Assembly: GCF_014932895.1 (NCBI RefSeq)
Contig: NZ_JACYOF010000008.1
Location: 124,001 to 188,000 of the forward strand
Source of the DNA: Bacillus thuringiensis
GTDB lineage: Bacteria > Bacillota > Bacilli > Bacillales > Bacillaceae_G
Length of the DNA: 64,000 nt
Direction of reading: 5' to 3'
The position numbers and the translations under genes are program-made. Positions 9,644 to 19,459 of the stretch are shown one piece after another. Below the pieces are notes generated by a model. The model was not told the DNA's origin, did not search any database, and saw only the letters and a program-made list of their open reading frames with translations. Each line of letters starts with the position of its first letter. Position 1 is the first letter of the stretch.

Positions 9644-11059
9644 TTAATTAGCTTTTTCTAAACTATCTTGCGAACTTCCATCTTCTTTTAGATGACTATG
9701 CTTTTTCGAATATACAAAGTATACAACTACTCCGATTGCTAACCAAACACCGAAGTACATCCATGTTTTTAACGGTAGATTTACCATTAAGAATAGACAG
9801 CATGCAACTGAAATAATCGGTAAGATCGGTACAAACGGTACCATAAATCCACGCTGTAATTTCGGATGCGTTTTGCGCAGAATGATAACAGTTACACCAA
9901 CCATCGCGAATGTTAATAATGCTCCAATATTCGCTAAATTCGACAATTCTTTTAAATCGATAAATCCAGCAATTAAAGCACTACCAATTCCTGTTAACCA
10001 AACTGAAAATGTTGGTGCTTCTGTCTTCTTGTTAATTTTCGCGAAAGATTTTGGTAATAAACCGTCACGACTCATAGCGAAGAATACGCGTGTCGTTGCA
10101 TAGATGTATGCGAAAATTACAGCCATAATACCAATTACAGCTCCAATAGCAATTACACCAGCCACTTTATCTTGTCCTACAACTTCTAGTACATAAGCCA
10201 TCGCTTCAGGTACATCTAATTCCTTGTAAGAAACCATACCTGTCATAACGAGACAAACTACAACATAAATGATTGTACAAATGACTAATGAAGCAATAAT
10301 ACCAATCGGTAGATCACGTTGCGGATTTTTTACTTCTTCAGCAGAAGTTGCTAATGCATCAAATCCTAAGAAAGCGAAGAATACTGCTGCTCCTCCGGCA
10401 AAGACTCCACTTAAGCCGTACGGTGCAAATGGTATCCAGTTTTCTGGTTTCACGTAGAATACACCAACTGCAATGAATAAAACAACAATACCAATTTTAA
10501 TTAATACCATTATATTATTCACACGCTTACTTTCTTTCGTACCTCGTGATAATAACCAAGTTATAACCAATGTAACGATAACTGCGGGTAAGTTCACTAT
10601 ACCACCTTGCGCCGGAATCGTTAACAATGCTTTTGGAATTTCAAGTCCAAATCCACTTATTAAGTTATGGAAGTAACCTGTCCATCCACCAGCTACTGCG
10701 GCCGTCGTTACAACGTATACTGACAATAATGTCCATCCCATTAAATGAGCTACAAACTCACCAATTGTCGCATAGGAATATGTGTACACACTACCTGAAA
10801 CAGGAAGTGTAGATGCAACCTCTGCATAACATAAAGCTGCAAATCCACAAACAATTGCTGCAATCATGAATGAAAAAATAACTGCCGGACCAGCATCTCT
10901 TGCTGCTACTAATCCCGTTAATACTAGAACTCCTGTACCGATTATCGCACCAATCCCTAGCATTGTTAGGTCAAATGCCCCTAGCGTTTTCGTTAAAGTT
11001 TTACTTTTACTTTCCCCTAACAATTGCGTAACGGATTTCTTTTTAAATAAGTTGGCCAC
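9644..11059 (-). CDS. APC-family amino acid permease (YfnA/CAT-like)
   Basis: This 471-residue integral membrane transporter has about 12 hydrophobic helices. The first helix carries the APC signature GIGAIIGTGVLVLTG that binds the substrate backbone, and FFAFLGFDALATSAEEVKNPQRDLP is the conserved helix-6 and loop region of cationic amino acid transporter relatives. The closest remembered relative is B. subtilis YfnA. The start is GTG with GGGGG eight bases upstream. It lies downstream of ald in the same direction, with a hairpin but little U-tract between them, so alanine or a related amino acid is a reasonable guess for the substrate; this is inference. Confidence 0.85.
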   Translation of the reverse strand: MANLFKKKSVTQLLGESKSKTLTKTLGAFDLTMLGIGAIIGTGVLVLTGLVAARDAGPAVIFSFMIAAIVCGFAALCYAEVASTLPVSGSVYTYSYATIGEFVAHLMGWTLLSVYVVTTAAVAGGWTGYFHNLISGFGLEIPKALLTIPAQGGIVNLPAVIVTLVITWLLSRGTKESKRVNNIMVLIKIGIVVLFIAVGVFYVKPENWIPFAPYGLSGVFAGGAAVFFAFLGFDALATSAEEVKNPQRDLPIGIIASLVICTIIYVVVCLVMTGMVSYKELDVPEAMAYVLEVVGQDKVAGVIAIGAVIGIMAVIFAYIYATTRVFFAMSRDGLLPKSFAKINKKTEAPTFSVWLTGIGSALIAGFIDLKELSNLANIGALLTFAMVGVTVIILRKTHPKLQRGFMVPFVPILPIISVACCLFLMVNLPLKTWMYFGVWLAIGVVVYFVYSKKHSHLKEDGSSQDSLEKAN

Positions 11060-11082
11060 GATGTATGCCCCCTTTTACTAAG

Positions 11083-11113
11083 AAGAGCTAAGAGGTATTA
11101 TCTCTTAGCTCTT
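11083..11113 (-). terminator. Hairpin between ald and the permease gene
   Basis: AAGAGCTAAGAG and CTCTTAGCTCTT form a strong stem, but no U-run follows on the minus strand. It may be a weak terminator or mRNA processing/stability element. Confidence 0.5.
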
Positions 11114-11162
11114 ATCATGTTGTATTATATATTGTTCGATTTTGTTTTGTATAATGCTTCTA

Positions 11163-12296
11163 TTAGCAAGATACTGTTTCTGCTTCTAATAATTCTTTAG
11201 CACCTTTGTACTCTACACCGTGAGCTTCTGCAACTGCTTCAAATGTTACATAGCCATCTAATGTGTTAATACCTTTTAGTAATGCAGCGTTACCTAGGCA
11301 AGCTTCTTTGTAGCCTTTGTTAGCAATTTGTACTGCATATGGTACTGTTACGTTTGTTAATGCAAGAGTTGATGTACGTGGAACCGCACCTGGCATGTTT
11401 GCAACTGCATAATGAACAACGCCGTGTTTTTCGTAAGTTGGGTTATCATGAGTTGTAATACGGTCAGTTGTTTCGAAAATACCACCTTGGTCAATCGCGA
11501 TATCTACAACAACAGAACCTGGTTCCATTGATTTAATCATTTCTTCTGTTACAAGTTTTGGCGCTTTTGCACCTGGGATTAATACTGCACCAATTACAAG
11601 ATCAGACTCTTTTACAGCTTCTGCAATATTGTAAGGATTAGACATTAAAGTTTTTACTTGGTTTCCGAAAATGTCATCTAATTGACGAAGACGTTCTGCA
11701 CTTAAGTCGATGATTGTTACATCCGCACCTAGTCCAACTGCAATTTTAGCAGCATTTGTACCAGCTTGTCCACCACCGATAATTGTTACTTTACCACGTT
11801 TAACCCCTGGAACACCTGCAAGTAAGATACCTTTACCGCCTTTGTTTTTCTCAAGGAATTGTGCACCGATCTGTGCAGCCATACGACCAGCTACTTCACT
11901 CATAGGTGCAAGTAATGGCAATGAACGGTTTTCTAATTGTACTGTTTCATATGCGATAGAAACAACTTTCTTCTCAATTAATGCTTTTGTTAATTCTGGT
12001 TCTGGTGCTAAGTGTAAGTATGTGAATAAGATTAAACCTTCACTGAAGTGTTTGTATTCGCTTTCAATTGGCTCCTTAACTTTCATAACCATTTCCATGT
12101 TCCAAGCTTCTTCAGCTGTATCAACAATTTTTGCTCCCGCTTCAACATACTCAGCATCTGTGAAACCAGATCCTAAACCTGCACCCTTTTGAATGAATAC
12201 TTCGTGATTGTTACGAATTAAATGTACAACACCTGCTGGTGTCATTGCCACACGGTTTTCGTTGTTTTTAATTTCTGCTGGTACCCCAATACGCAT
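11163..12296 (-). CDS. ald: Alanine dehydrogenase
   Basis: This 377-residue cytoplasmic enzyme interconverts L-alanine and pyruvate plus ammonia with NAD(H). It supplies carbon and nitrogen from alanine during sporulation and alanine growth. The N-terminus [20 protein letters not shown] is characteristic, and the nucleotide-binding loop [24 protein letters not shown] lies near residues 173-196. GGGGG precedes the ATG by about 9 bases. The promoter region holds a perfect cre match over the -35 box and an 8-bp inverted repeat in the spacer, so both CcpA repression and a specific regulator are likely. Confidence 0.95.
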   Translation of the reverse strand: MRIGVPAEIKNNENRVAMTPAGVVHLIRNNHEVFIQKGAGLGSGFTDAEYVEAGAKIVDTAEEAWNMEMVMKVKEPIESEYKHFSEGLILFTYLHLAPEPELTKALIEKKVVSIAYETVQLENRSLPLLAPMSEVAGRMAAQIGAQFLEKNKGGKGILLAGVPGVKRGKVTIIGGGQAGTNAAKIAVGLGADVTIIDLSAERLRQLDDIFGNQVKTLMSNPYNIAEAVKESDLVIGAVLIPGAKAPKLVTEEMIKSMEPGSVVVDIAIDQGGIFETTDRITTHDNPTYEKHGVVHYAVANMPGAVPRTSTLALTNVTVPYAVQIANKGYKEACLGNAALLKGINTLDGYVTFEAVAEAHGVEYKGAKELLEAETVSC

Positions 12297-12373
12297 AATG
12301 AAATGCCCCCTTATAATTAACAGAAAAAAGAAAGTCTTTTTTCTTTTTGTAATAATTAATAACTTATGTCCTT

Positions 12374-12402
12374 ATTCTAGCATAACTTAAAAGTTATGAA
12401 AA
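12374..12402 (-). promoter_or_regulatory. ald promoter with palindrome in the spacer
   Basis: On the minus strand TTTTCA and TAGAAT are separated by 17 bases. The spacer region contains the inverted repeat CATAACTT-AA-AAGTTATG (12381-12398), a candidate operator for an unknown regulator. Confidence 0.65.
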
Positions 12403-12410
12403 CGCTAACA
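12397..12410. promoter_or_regulatory. Perfect cre site (CcpA) at ald
   Basis: TGAAAACGCTAACA matches the cre consensus TGWAANCGNTNWCA at every position and overlaps the ald -35 box, so CcpA would repress. Confidence 0.75.
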
Positions 12411-12644
12411 TACCATTTTTTTAAAGTTTATATATTTAGAATAGTGTAAATATATAAAACATTGATTCTATTAGGGGTTCCGTGCCATTTCATTATCTAT
12501 CACTCTATTTTTATTATACCCCTTCAAAATAAACTGTAATCATTTATTATTTGACAATAATATAACAATGTAAAAAACCTAAATAATGACGTATACATAT
12601 ACAGTTATTACTTTGCGCAATACTTTAGGGATATATTCTTTTCA
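12411..12644. other. Intergenic region upstream of ald
   Basis: Beyond the ald promoter I see only AT-rich sequence without a supported gene, repeat or RNA structure. Confidence 0.5.
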
Positions 12645-12676
12645 TAAAAAAAGCTGCTGGCATTTAGCCAGCAGCT
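12645..12676 (-). terminator. Terminator of the GDPD gene
   Basis: AGCTGCTGGC and GCCAGCAGCT form a 10-bp stem followed on the minus strand by seven T. It includes the stop codon of the gene. Confidence 0.85.
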
Positions 12677-14535
12677 GGGTAACTTATAAATAACTTTGAA
12701 AACAAATCATCTGTTGTTTCAGTAATTTTATCAAACAGATCACTTTCTTCCGCTTCTTGCTCTTTTAACATCTTAATTGTTTCACGTGCATCTTCAGGAT
12801 AATCAGTAATGATACCATCTACGTTTAACTTATAATATGCCTTTAAATTTTCCATATCATTTACTGTCCATACGTAAATTGGCTTGTTTAACTTTCTTGC
12901 TTCTTTTACTAATTTCTTATTTAACATGTACTCTTCTGCTACATAAAAGTCAGCCTTCACATTCTTTAAGTTAGCTCTACTTGCATACAGTATATATCCT
13001 ACTTTTATATCTGGATTTGCACGCTTAAACTCTTTAATAAGTGGATAGTGTAACGTTTGAATTACACATTGCTTCTCAAATTCATTATCTTTAATCGTTT
13101 TTAATACTTTGTTTACAAAGTCTTTTTCGCCCCCATGAAGCTTCACTTCAATATTGAGTTTGATTTTACCCTTTGCTAGCTTTATGATCTCATCAAGTGT
13201 ACTTATTTGTCCTGTTAATCCATCTTGACTAAGAGTAAGCTGCCTTAACTCATCCATCGTTAAATCTGACACATGCACATTGGCATTGGCAAGGCGTTTT
13301 AACTTCAAATCATGTATAACCGCTAGCTCACCATCTTTCGTTTGTAATACATCTATTTCGGCGTAGTCTGCTTTTGCATCAATCGCACCTTGCACAGCCT
13401 CTTTCGTATTTTCTACCCCTTTTGATATATACCCACGGTGCGCCATAATAATCGGTTCTTTATACGAATTTGAGATAAACGTTACGATAAAGGCAACGAC
13501 CATTCCTGCAGTAATAATCCCCACAATATATACGCCAATAAATTTCCAACGATGTTTTTGGAAGAAACATTTATCTGCTTTCGTTTTTGAATAATCTAAT
13601 CCTTCTTCTAATAAAACATCTTCAACCGGAACCTTTTGTAAGTACAATCGCGTTATAGCCATAATATAAAATGGTGTCACGATAAAGCTAAATAAATACA
13701 ATGTACTTGTTAGGAATACAGAGATCGTTGATTCAGCTAATAATGCAAAGGTTCCTTTCGGATTTGTAAGTTCGTAAACACCCCATAGACACAATAAATA
13801 TATTCCAAAAAATAAGACATACACAATTCCTATTGAAATAAAAAATCCTACTAAGAAGAACATTACTTTCAAAAAGCTTTCTTTAACTAAAGTTGCACTT
13901 TTGCGCGCTGCTATGCGAAATGGCTTTTGCTCTAAAACGACAATAGGTAGAACAAAAATCCAGCGAAGGTTCAAATACGCAACTACAGCAAAGAACGTGT
14001 AATAACCAACCTGTCCCATCGTCGTCTTAAACAATTCTCCTGTAATAAAATTAGGAATTTGAATTTGCGGGATTAATGCAGTTTCATATCCCATATTTAA
14101 AAGAGGCAATAATACGACAGCATATAAAATAAACCCTGGTAAGCAATATGTGAACAAAGAAGGTAAATACGTTACCGTTTTATACAAAATCGGACGTAAT
14201 TTCACTTTTTGTCTTTTATGAGCGAAATACGAAATAATAATAAGCACTGCAAACTCTGTAAAAATAAGAAACAATGCCAATATGGATAAAATTACAATGG
14301 CCAAAATCCCGTATGGTGTTTTCAAAAATGCTAATAATTCATCATTCGTCGCATTTGCATAACCACCAAAGTACAATAACTTATTGAAAATGATACCGAA
14401 GAGTGGGATAAACACAATCGCTGCTAACAATTTATAAACGAGTTGGAATGTTAACACATTCCAAAAAGCAAATTTTACTGTTTGAAAGGAATGTCTCATT
14501 ACTCCTGGTATAGATAGTCTGTTACGGTGCTGCAT
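12664..14535 (-). CDS. Membrane-anchored glycerophosphodiester phosphodiesterase
   Basis: This 623-residue protein has a large N-terminal membrane module of about seven to eight helices and a C-terminal GDPD TIM barrel from about residue 360. The catalytic signatures are MAHRGY..GVENT and YAEIDVLQTKDGELAVIHD, where the histidines and acidic residues bind the metal and phosphodiester. It probably hydrolyses glycerophosphodiesters or lipid-linked glycerol phosphate at the outer face. The ATG at 14535 was chosen because GGAGG lies 5 bases upstream; the GTG four codons earlier overlaps that site. It is monocistronic. The same domain order is common in Bacillus and Lactobacillales. Confidence 0.88.
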   Translation of the reverse strand: MQHRNRLSIPGVMRHSFQTVKFAFWNVLTFQLVYKLLAAIVFIPLFGIIFNKLLYFGGYANATNDELLAFLKTPYGILAIVILSILALFLIFTEFAVLIIISYFAHKRQKVKLRPILYKTVTYLPSLFTYCLPGFILYAVVLLPLLNMGYETALIPQIQIPNFITGELFKTTMGQVGYYTFFAVVAYLNLRWIFVLPIVVLEQKPFRIAARKSATLVKESFLKVMFFLVGFFISIGIVYVLFFGIYLLCLWGVYELTNPKGTFALLAESTISVFLTSTLYLFSFIVTPFYIMAITRLYLQKVPVEDVLLEEGLDYSKTKADKCFFQKHRWKFIGVYIVGIITAGMVVAFIVTFISNSYKEPIIMAHRGYISKGVENTKEAVQGAIDAKADYAEIDVLQTKDGELAVIHDLKLKRLANANVHVSDLTMDELRQLTLSQDGLTGQISTLDEIIKLAKGKIKLNIEVKLHGGEKDFVNKVLKTIKDNEFEKQCVIQTLHYPLIKEFKRANPDIKVGYILYASRANLKNVKADFYVAEEYMLNKKLVKEARKLNKPIYVWTVNDMENLKAYYKLNVDGIITDYPEDARETIKMLKEQEAEESDLFDKITETTDDLFSKLFISYPAAG

Positions 14536-14646
14536 ATATTCCTCCACATTCTAAAACGATATTTGAGATGGATTCCACATTTCCATTTCTAATCCATCTT
14601 TTTAATAATAATATATTCCGCTTAACATGAACACTCTTATACATAC

Positions 14647-14688
14647 AATGAAAAAAAGTGATGGCTACTTCCCATCACTTTTTTCATT
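14647..14688 (-). terminator. Terminator of the formate dehydrogenase operon
   Basis: AAAAAAAGTGATGG and CCATCACTTTTTT form a stem with T runs on both strands, directly after the DUF1641 gene. Confidence 0.85.
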
Positions 14689-14692
14689 TACG

Positions 14693-15175
14693 CTATTTTT
14701 TCTCTAATCCTTGTCCAAATGCTTTCAAAAAGCTAAAACCGAATGTAATCGCTCTATTGATATCTGGATCTTTTAATACTTTAAAGAAATCCATCACTTT
14801 TGTTTTTTTACCACTATTTAATTCGTCTGTTGCAAATTGTAATCCAGTAACTAAGCTTGATGTAATTTGCTTTGTTACTTCTGGATCAACTGAAGATAAA
14901 GCTTCTCCTGCCCCCATCATATTGTTCAGTGCATTTTTTACTGGTTCACGATTTAATTGCTCAACAGCAATTTTTGAAACATCTTCTTTCGCAGCAAGCA
15001 AACTAATCGCCGCATCTAAAATACCAGCTTTTTGTAATTGTGCTAGTAACTGCATCGTTTCCTCGACTGCTTGACGGTTATTCGCTAACTCGGTGAACAG
15101 TTCCTCCGCTAATTGCTGTTTCTGCTCTTCTTCTGTTACAACTTTCTTTTTAATTAACGTAATTTCTTTCGCCAC
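14693..15175 (-). CDS. DUF1641 protein associated with formate dehydrogenase (YrhD-like)
   Basis: This 160-residue soluble helical protein resembles B. subtilis YrhD (DUF1641), which lies beside the yrhE formate dehydrogenase. An N-terminal glutamate/lysine-rich helix is followed by LLAQLQKAGILDAAISLLAAKEDVSKI and SLVTGLQFATDELNSGKKTKVMDFFKVLKDPDINRAI, the family core. No catalytic motif is seen. It begins with GTG, with GGGGGCGGAG just upstream, 12 bases after the fdh stop, so the two are co-transcribed. A role as partner or accessory subunit of the dehydrogenase is inferred from conserved neighbourhood only. Confidence 0.8.
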   Translation of the reverse strand: MAKEITLIKKKVVTEEEQKQQLAEELFTELANNRQAVEETMQLLAQLQKAGILDAAISLLAAKEDVSKIAVEQLNREPVKNALNNMMGAGEALSSVDPEVTKQITSSLVTGLQFATDELNSGKKTKVMDFFKVLKDPDINRAITFGFSFLKAFGQGLEKK

Positions 15176-15187
15176 TATCTCCGCCCC

Positions 15188-18124
15188 CTAGTCCACAAGT
15201 GATACGTATTGTTTTCTTTGCCACTTTTGCTGAATTTCAACACCGTTTTGCGGATTACGCTTTTTATCTCTCGGGTTTGAAGATGGTAACGGACGATTTC
15301 CTTTTTCACGTAATACACGCATTTTCACCATTGTTTGTTTATACGCTGGTGTACACGTATAAAGGTCTGTTGCTGTCCCAGTTAAAATATTAATCGCCTC
15401 TTCATTTACTGTTGCATGCATCGGTAAGTATAGCTCATTCCCTGTTACACGATCAGTAATAAGTGCCTGTACTTTAATTTTCCCAAATGGTGATGCTAAT
15501 TCCACAAGACCACCATCTTTTACATTGCGCTCTATAGCAAGTTCAGGTGAAATTTCAACGAATACTTCAGATACTTTAGATAAAATACCAACCGACTTAT
15601 TCGTCATATTCCCTTCATGGAAATGCTCTAACATACGGCCATTATTTAAAAGTAAATCATACTCATCTGGCGCTACAACCGGTGGTACCCATTCATCTAA
15701 TGATAGACGAGCTAGTTTATCTGGGAAGTTAAATCCATCTACATACAATAGCGGTGTATCGCTACCATCGTGGCTACCCCAACATAAACTATTCCATCCT
15801 TCTAAACGATCGTATGTTGCCTGAGAATATAACGGTGCAAGCGATGCAATTTCATCCATAATTTCACTTGGACTTTCATAATTCCAGTCTCCGCCAAGTG
15901 CACGCGCTACTTTTTGTAAAATCCACCAGTCTGGTTTTGAATCACCAAGGGGCTTCATTACTTCATACAACCTTTGAATACGGCGCTCTGTATTCGTAAA
16001 TGTTCCTTCTTTTTCTAAGCTCGGCGCCGCCGGTAAAATAACATCAGCAAAACGAGCTGTTTTTGATAAGAACATATCTTGCACAACAAGGAAATCTAGA
16101 TTGGATAAAATGTGTTGTACATGGTTCGCATTCGAATCTACTAAAGCCATTTCTTCACCCATGACATACATACCACGCAGTTTTCCTTCTTCCGCTGCAA
16201 GTAACATTGCAATATTATTTAATCCTGGTGCTTTCGGAATTGTAGTACCGTATGCTTTTTCAAATTTTGCACGAAGCGTATCATCTGAAACTGCTTGATA
16301 GCCCGGAAGCCAGTTCGGTAATGTTGCCATATCACAAGCACCTTGTACGTTATTATGTCCGCGTAACGGATATGCTCCTGCACCAGGACGACGGTAATTG
16401 CCTGTAACAAGCAATAAATTTGAAATCGCTGCTGATGTTGTACTTCCTCCTGTATTTTGAGTTACACCCATTCCCCAAAGTACACAAGTACCATCTGCTT
16501 CATATACCATATGAGCCATTTCTTTCAGATTATCTTTAGAAATACCCGTAATTTCTTCTGTATAATCAAGCGTGTACTTTTCTAACATTTTGCTATATTC
16601 ATCAAAGTTCTTCACATTTTCGGCTAAGAATTTTTTATCATGCCAACCTTGATCAATAATATATTTCGTAATACCAGCAAGCCATACGTAATCCGTTCCT
16701 TGACGCGGATGAATAAATAGATCCGCACGCTCTGCCATTTCGTGTTTACGAAGGTCTGCTACAATTAATTTTTGCTCGTGTAATTTATGAGCACGTTTTA
16801 CTCTTGTTGCAAGCACAGGATGTCCTTCTGTTGGATTTGCACCAACAATAATAACAAGACCCGCTTCAGCAATATCTTTCACCGTCCCAGCATCTCCGCC
16901 CATACCGACAGTTTTAAATAGACCATCTGTTGCTGGAGATTGGCAATAACGAGAACAATTATCTACATTATTTGTTCCATATATTTGACGGGCTAGTTTT
17001 TGCATAAGATAGTTTTCTTCATTCGTTACTTTCGAAGAAGAAATAAATCCAAATGCATCGCTACCGTACTCTGTTTTAATATGCTGCATGTTAGAAGCAA
17101 CAACTTCAAGAGCCTCTTCCCATGAAGCTTCAACAAACATATCTCCTTGGCGAATCAATGGTTTTGTAATACGATCTTCACTATTTACAAAGTCCCATCC
17201 AAATTTACCTTTCACACAAGTGGAAATACCATTAACTGGTGCATCTGAAACGGGCTGTACTTTTAAAATGTGACGGTCTTTCGTCCACACTTCAAACGAA
17301 CAACCAACACCACAAAATGTACAAACTGTTTTTGTTTTATTAACTTTCGTTTTACGCATTGCAGACTCTACTTCCGAAACTGCCAAAATACTACTATATC
17401 CAGGCTCTACATCTTTTACAAAATCAATCATCGGATCTAACACATCTGGTTTCAATCCAGTCATGAACCCCGCTTCTCCTAGCATTGTTTTTTCCATTAG
17501 TGCGTTACACGGACAAACAGTTACACATTGCCCACAACTAACACAAGATGAGTCGTTTATACTTACACCACTGTCCCAAATAACACGCGGGCGGTCTAAG
17601 CTCCAATCTATCGATAAAGTTTCATTGACTTGTAAGTTCTGGCATACTTCTACACACTGCCCACAAGCAATACATTGGTTTGGGTCGTATCGATAAAATG
17701 GATGCGACATATCCACTTCACACGCACTTACTTTCGGCTCATACGGATATTTCTGTTCTTCAATCCCCATCATATGTACGGTATTATGTACTTTACAGTT
17801 ACCGTTATTGTTATCACATACAGTACAATACAATAAATGGTTCTCTAATATTCGATCCATCGCCTCAGTCTGCGCCTCTTTAGCACGCTGCGACTGTCTT
17901 TCAATATGCATACCCTCTTCTAACTTTGTTGAACAAGCACGCATTAACTTCCCATCTACTTCTACAATACATGTATCACAAGTTTGAATTGGATCTACTT
18001 CTGGTACATGACAAATTTGAGGATGTTCCAAGTTACTCTCGTTAAATAATTGTAGTATCGTCTTTTCACCTGATGCGGAAAATTCTTTACCATCAACGGT
18101 TACACGGACTGTCTGTTCTGCCAT
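15188..18124 (-). CDS. Formate dehydrogenase alpha subunit, Mo/W-bisMGD, multi-FeS fusion
   Basis: This 978-residue oxidoreductase converts formate to CO2. The N-terminus is a [2Fe-2S] domain (C38, C49, C52, C64), followed by the YCTVCDNNNGNC region, two [4Fe-4S] ferredoxin clusters (C151/154/157/161 and C194/197/200/204), then the molybdopterin domain with its own cluster (C268, C271, C275, C303). C394 in NCSRYCQSPATDGL sits where selenocysteine occurs in E. coli FdhF, so this is the cysteine form. A C-terminal dinucleotide-binding domain ends the protein. It resembles B. subtilis YrhE. The electron acceptor is probably NAD or a quinone route, not decided here. fdhD, needed to sulfurate the cofactor, is divergent. 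Confidence 0.92.
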   Translation of the reverse strand: MAEQTVRVTVDGKEFSASGEKTILQLFNESNLEHPQICHVPEVDPIQTCDTCIVEVDGKLMRACSTKLEEGMHIERQSQRAKEAQTEAMDRILENHLLYCTVCDNNNGNCKVHNTVHMMGIEEQKYPYEPKVSACEVDMSHPFYRYDPNQCIACGQCVEVCQNLQVNETLSIDWSLDRPRVIWDSGVSINDSSCVSCGQCVTVCPCNALMEKTMLGEAGFMTGLKPDVLDPMIDFVKDVEPGYSSILAVSEVESAMRKTKVNKTKTVCTFCGVGCSFEVWTKDRHILKVQPVSDAPVNGISTCVKGKFGWDFVNSEDRITKPLIRQGDMFVEASWEEALEVVASNMQHIKTEYGSDAFGFISSSKVTNEENYLMQKLARQIYGTNNVDNCSRYCQSPATDGLFKTVGMGGDAGTVKDIAEAGLVIIVGANPTEGHPVLATRVKRAHKLHEQKLIVADLRKHEMAERADLFIHPRQGTDYVWLAGITKYIIDQGWHDKKFLAENVKNFDEYSKMLEKYTLDYTEEITGISKDNLKEMAHMVYEADGTCVLWGMGVTQNTGGSTTSAAISNLLLVTGNYRRPGAGAYPLRGHNNVQGACDMATLPNWLPGYQAVSDDTLRAKFEKAYGTTIPKAPGLNNIAMLLAAEEGKLRGMYVMGEEMALVDSNANHVQHILSNLDFLVVQDMFLSKTARFADVILPAAPSLEKEGTFTNTERRIQRLYEVMKPLGDSKPDWWILQKVARALGGDWNYESPSEIMDEIASLAPLYSQATYDRLEGWNSLCWGSHDGSDTPLLYVDGFNFPDKLARLSLDEWVPPVVAPDEYDLLLNNGRMLEHFHEGNMTNKSVGILSKVSEVFVEISPELAIERNVKDGGLVELASPFGKIKVQALITDRVTGNELYLPMHATVNEEAINILTGTATDLYTCTPAYKQTMVKMRVLREKGNRPLPSSNPRDKKRNPQNGVEIQQKWQRKQYVSLVD

Positions 18125-18424
18125 AGTTTCCCCTCTCCTTACAACCGACTGTACAACGCGATTATGAATCCGTTTTCAAAAACGTGTTTCTGTACATATT
18201 TTTGAAACTCTCTGTTGAAATCCTTTTCTTATGAAGTCAATTCTCGATGTTATAAGGTATCACTACAAAAGCTTAAAAATGTGACTATTCTACAATTCTA
18301 TTATATCGTAAATATACAATAATAACCAAAATAATCTGTGATCTTCCTGCTAATAGATGTTTTTAGTTTTTCAATGTTTTATGATAAACGTGGGGGAAAA
18401 ATACATATAAAAGGGGAATTTAAT
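18125..18424. other. Divergent intergenic region fdh / fdhD
   Basis: This 300-base AT-rich region separates the fdh operon from fdhD and must carry both promoters. I see no clear operator or structured RNA. An upstream in-frame extension of fdhD to 18338 exists but lacks a ribosome site. Confidence 0.4.
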
Positions 18425-19231
18425 ATGGAGCTTACGCAAGAGACATATGCAATTGTACGCTATCAATCTGGTACATTTTCAAAACAAATTGATGAGATTG
18501 TTACAGAATCTCCTATTACAATTAAATTAAATGGTAAAGAATACGTAACAGTCGTATGTACACCAAATTACATTGAAGATATGGTAATTGGCTTTTTAAT
18601 TTCTGAAGGAATTATTTCTTCCTATAAAGATGTTGAAGAATTATGGATCCAAAAAGAAAACGGAATCGTCCATGTAAAATCATCAAAAGTGAATCCACTA
18701 TATCAAACTTTATATAATAAACGATACGTCACCTCTTGCTGTGGAAAAGGCAGACAAGGTTTTATTTTTGTAAACGACGCAGCAAAAGCAAAAAATTTAC
18801 ATGATATACATGTAAAAATTACTCCTGAAGAATGCTTTTACTTAATGAATGCCTTACAACAATCTTCCACTACGTTTCGTCAAACTGGTGGTGTTCACAA
18901 TACTGCCCTATGTGATCGAAACAATATTCTTATCTCAAGAATGGATATCGGAAGACATAATGCATTAGATAAAATATACGGTTATTGTTTACGCAACGAC
19001 ATACCTGTTAAAGGAAAAATCATCGCATTTAGCGGACGTATCTCTTCTGAAATTTTACTCAAAGTGTCAAAAATCGGCTGTGAAATTGTTCTGTCTAAAT
19101 CCGCTCCAACAAAGCTAGCATTACAACTCGCCCATGATTTAGGCATTACAGTCGTAGGTTTTATTAGAAATGAATCTTGTAATATTTACACCCATCCTGA
19201 ACGAATTGATGGTTATCAATTGAATAATTAA
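18425..19231 (+). CDS. fdhD: Formate dehydrogenase accessory sulfurtransferase
   Basis: This 268-residue cytoplasmic protein passes sulfur from a cysteine desulfurase to the molybdenum cofactor of formate dehydrogenase, which is essential for its activity. The conserved cysteine pair lies in SCCGKGRQG (C105-C106). TGGVHNTALCD and DIGRHNALDKIYG are further family signatures. The ATG at 18425 was preferred because GGGGA stands 7 bases upstream. It is divergent from the fdh operon and ends at a perfect palindromic terminator. Confidence 0.93.
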   Translation: MELTQETYAIVRYQSGTFSKQIDEIVTESPITIKLNGKEYVTVVCTPNYIEDMVIGFLISEGIISSYKDVEELWIQKENGIVHVKSSKVNPLYQTLYNKRYVTSCCGKGRQGFIFVNDAAKAKNLHDIHVKITPEECFYLMNALQQSSTTFRQTGGVHNTALCDRNNILISRMDIGRHNALDKIYGYCLRNDIPVKGKIIAFSGRISSEILLKVSKIGCEIVLSKSAPTKLALQLAHDLGITVVGFIRNESCNIYTHPERIDGYQLNN

Positions 19232-19261
19232 AAAACAACTCCTCAATTGAGGAGTTGTTTT
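19232..19261 (+). terminator. Terminator of fdhD
   Basis: AAAACAACTCCTC and GAGGAGTTGTTTT form a perfect palindrome 2 bases from the stop codon. Confidence 0.88.
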
Positions 19262-19459
19262 AGTTATAAAAATGTAATATATTAAACACTTGAATAGTTA
19301 ATAAAGTTAATATATAATTTCATTACACAATTAAAACAAAACATTGTAAGCATATATCTTTTCATTCTTTTACAAATTAAAAGAGACTGCTAACAAAACG
19401 CATACTCAATCTTATAAAAGTAATGGATTTATTTGAAATCCACCAGGGAGGTTACAACT

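Noticed and set aside
11710-12192. 160-codon open frame opposite ald
   Set aside because: Antisense shadow of a conserved enzyme; no ribosome site or recognisable domain.
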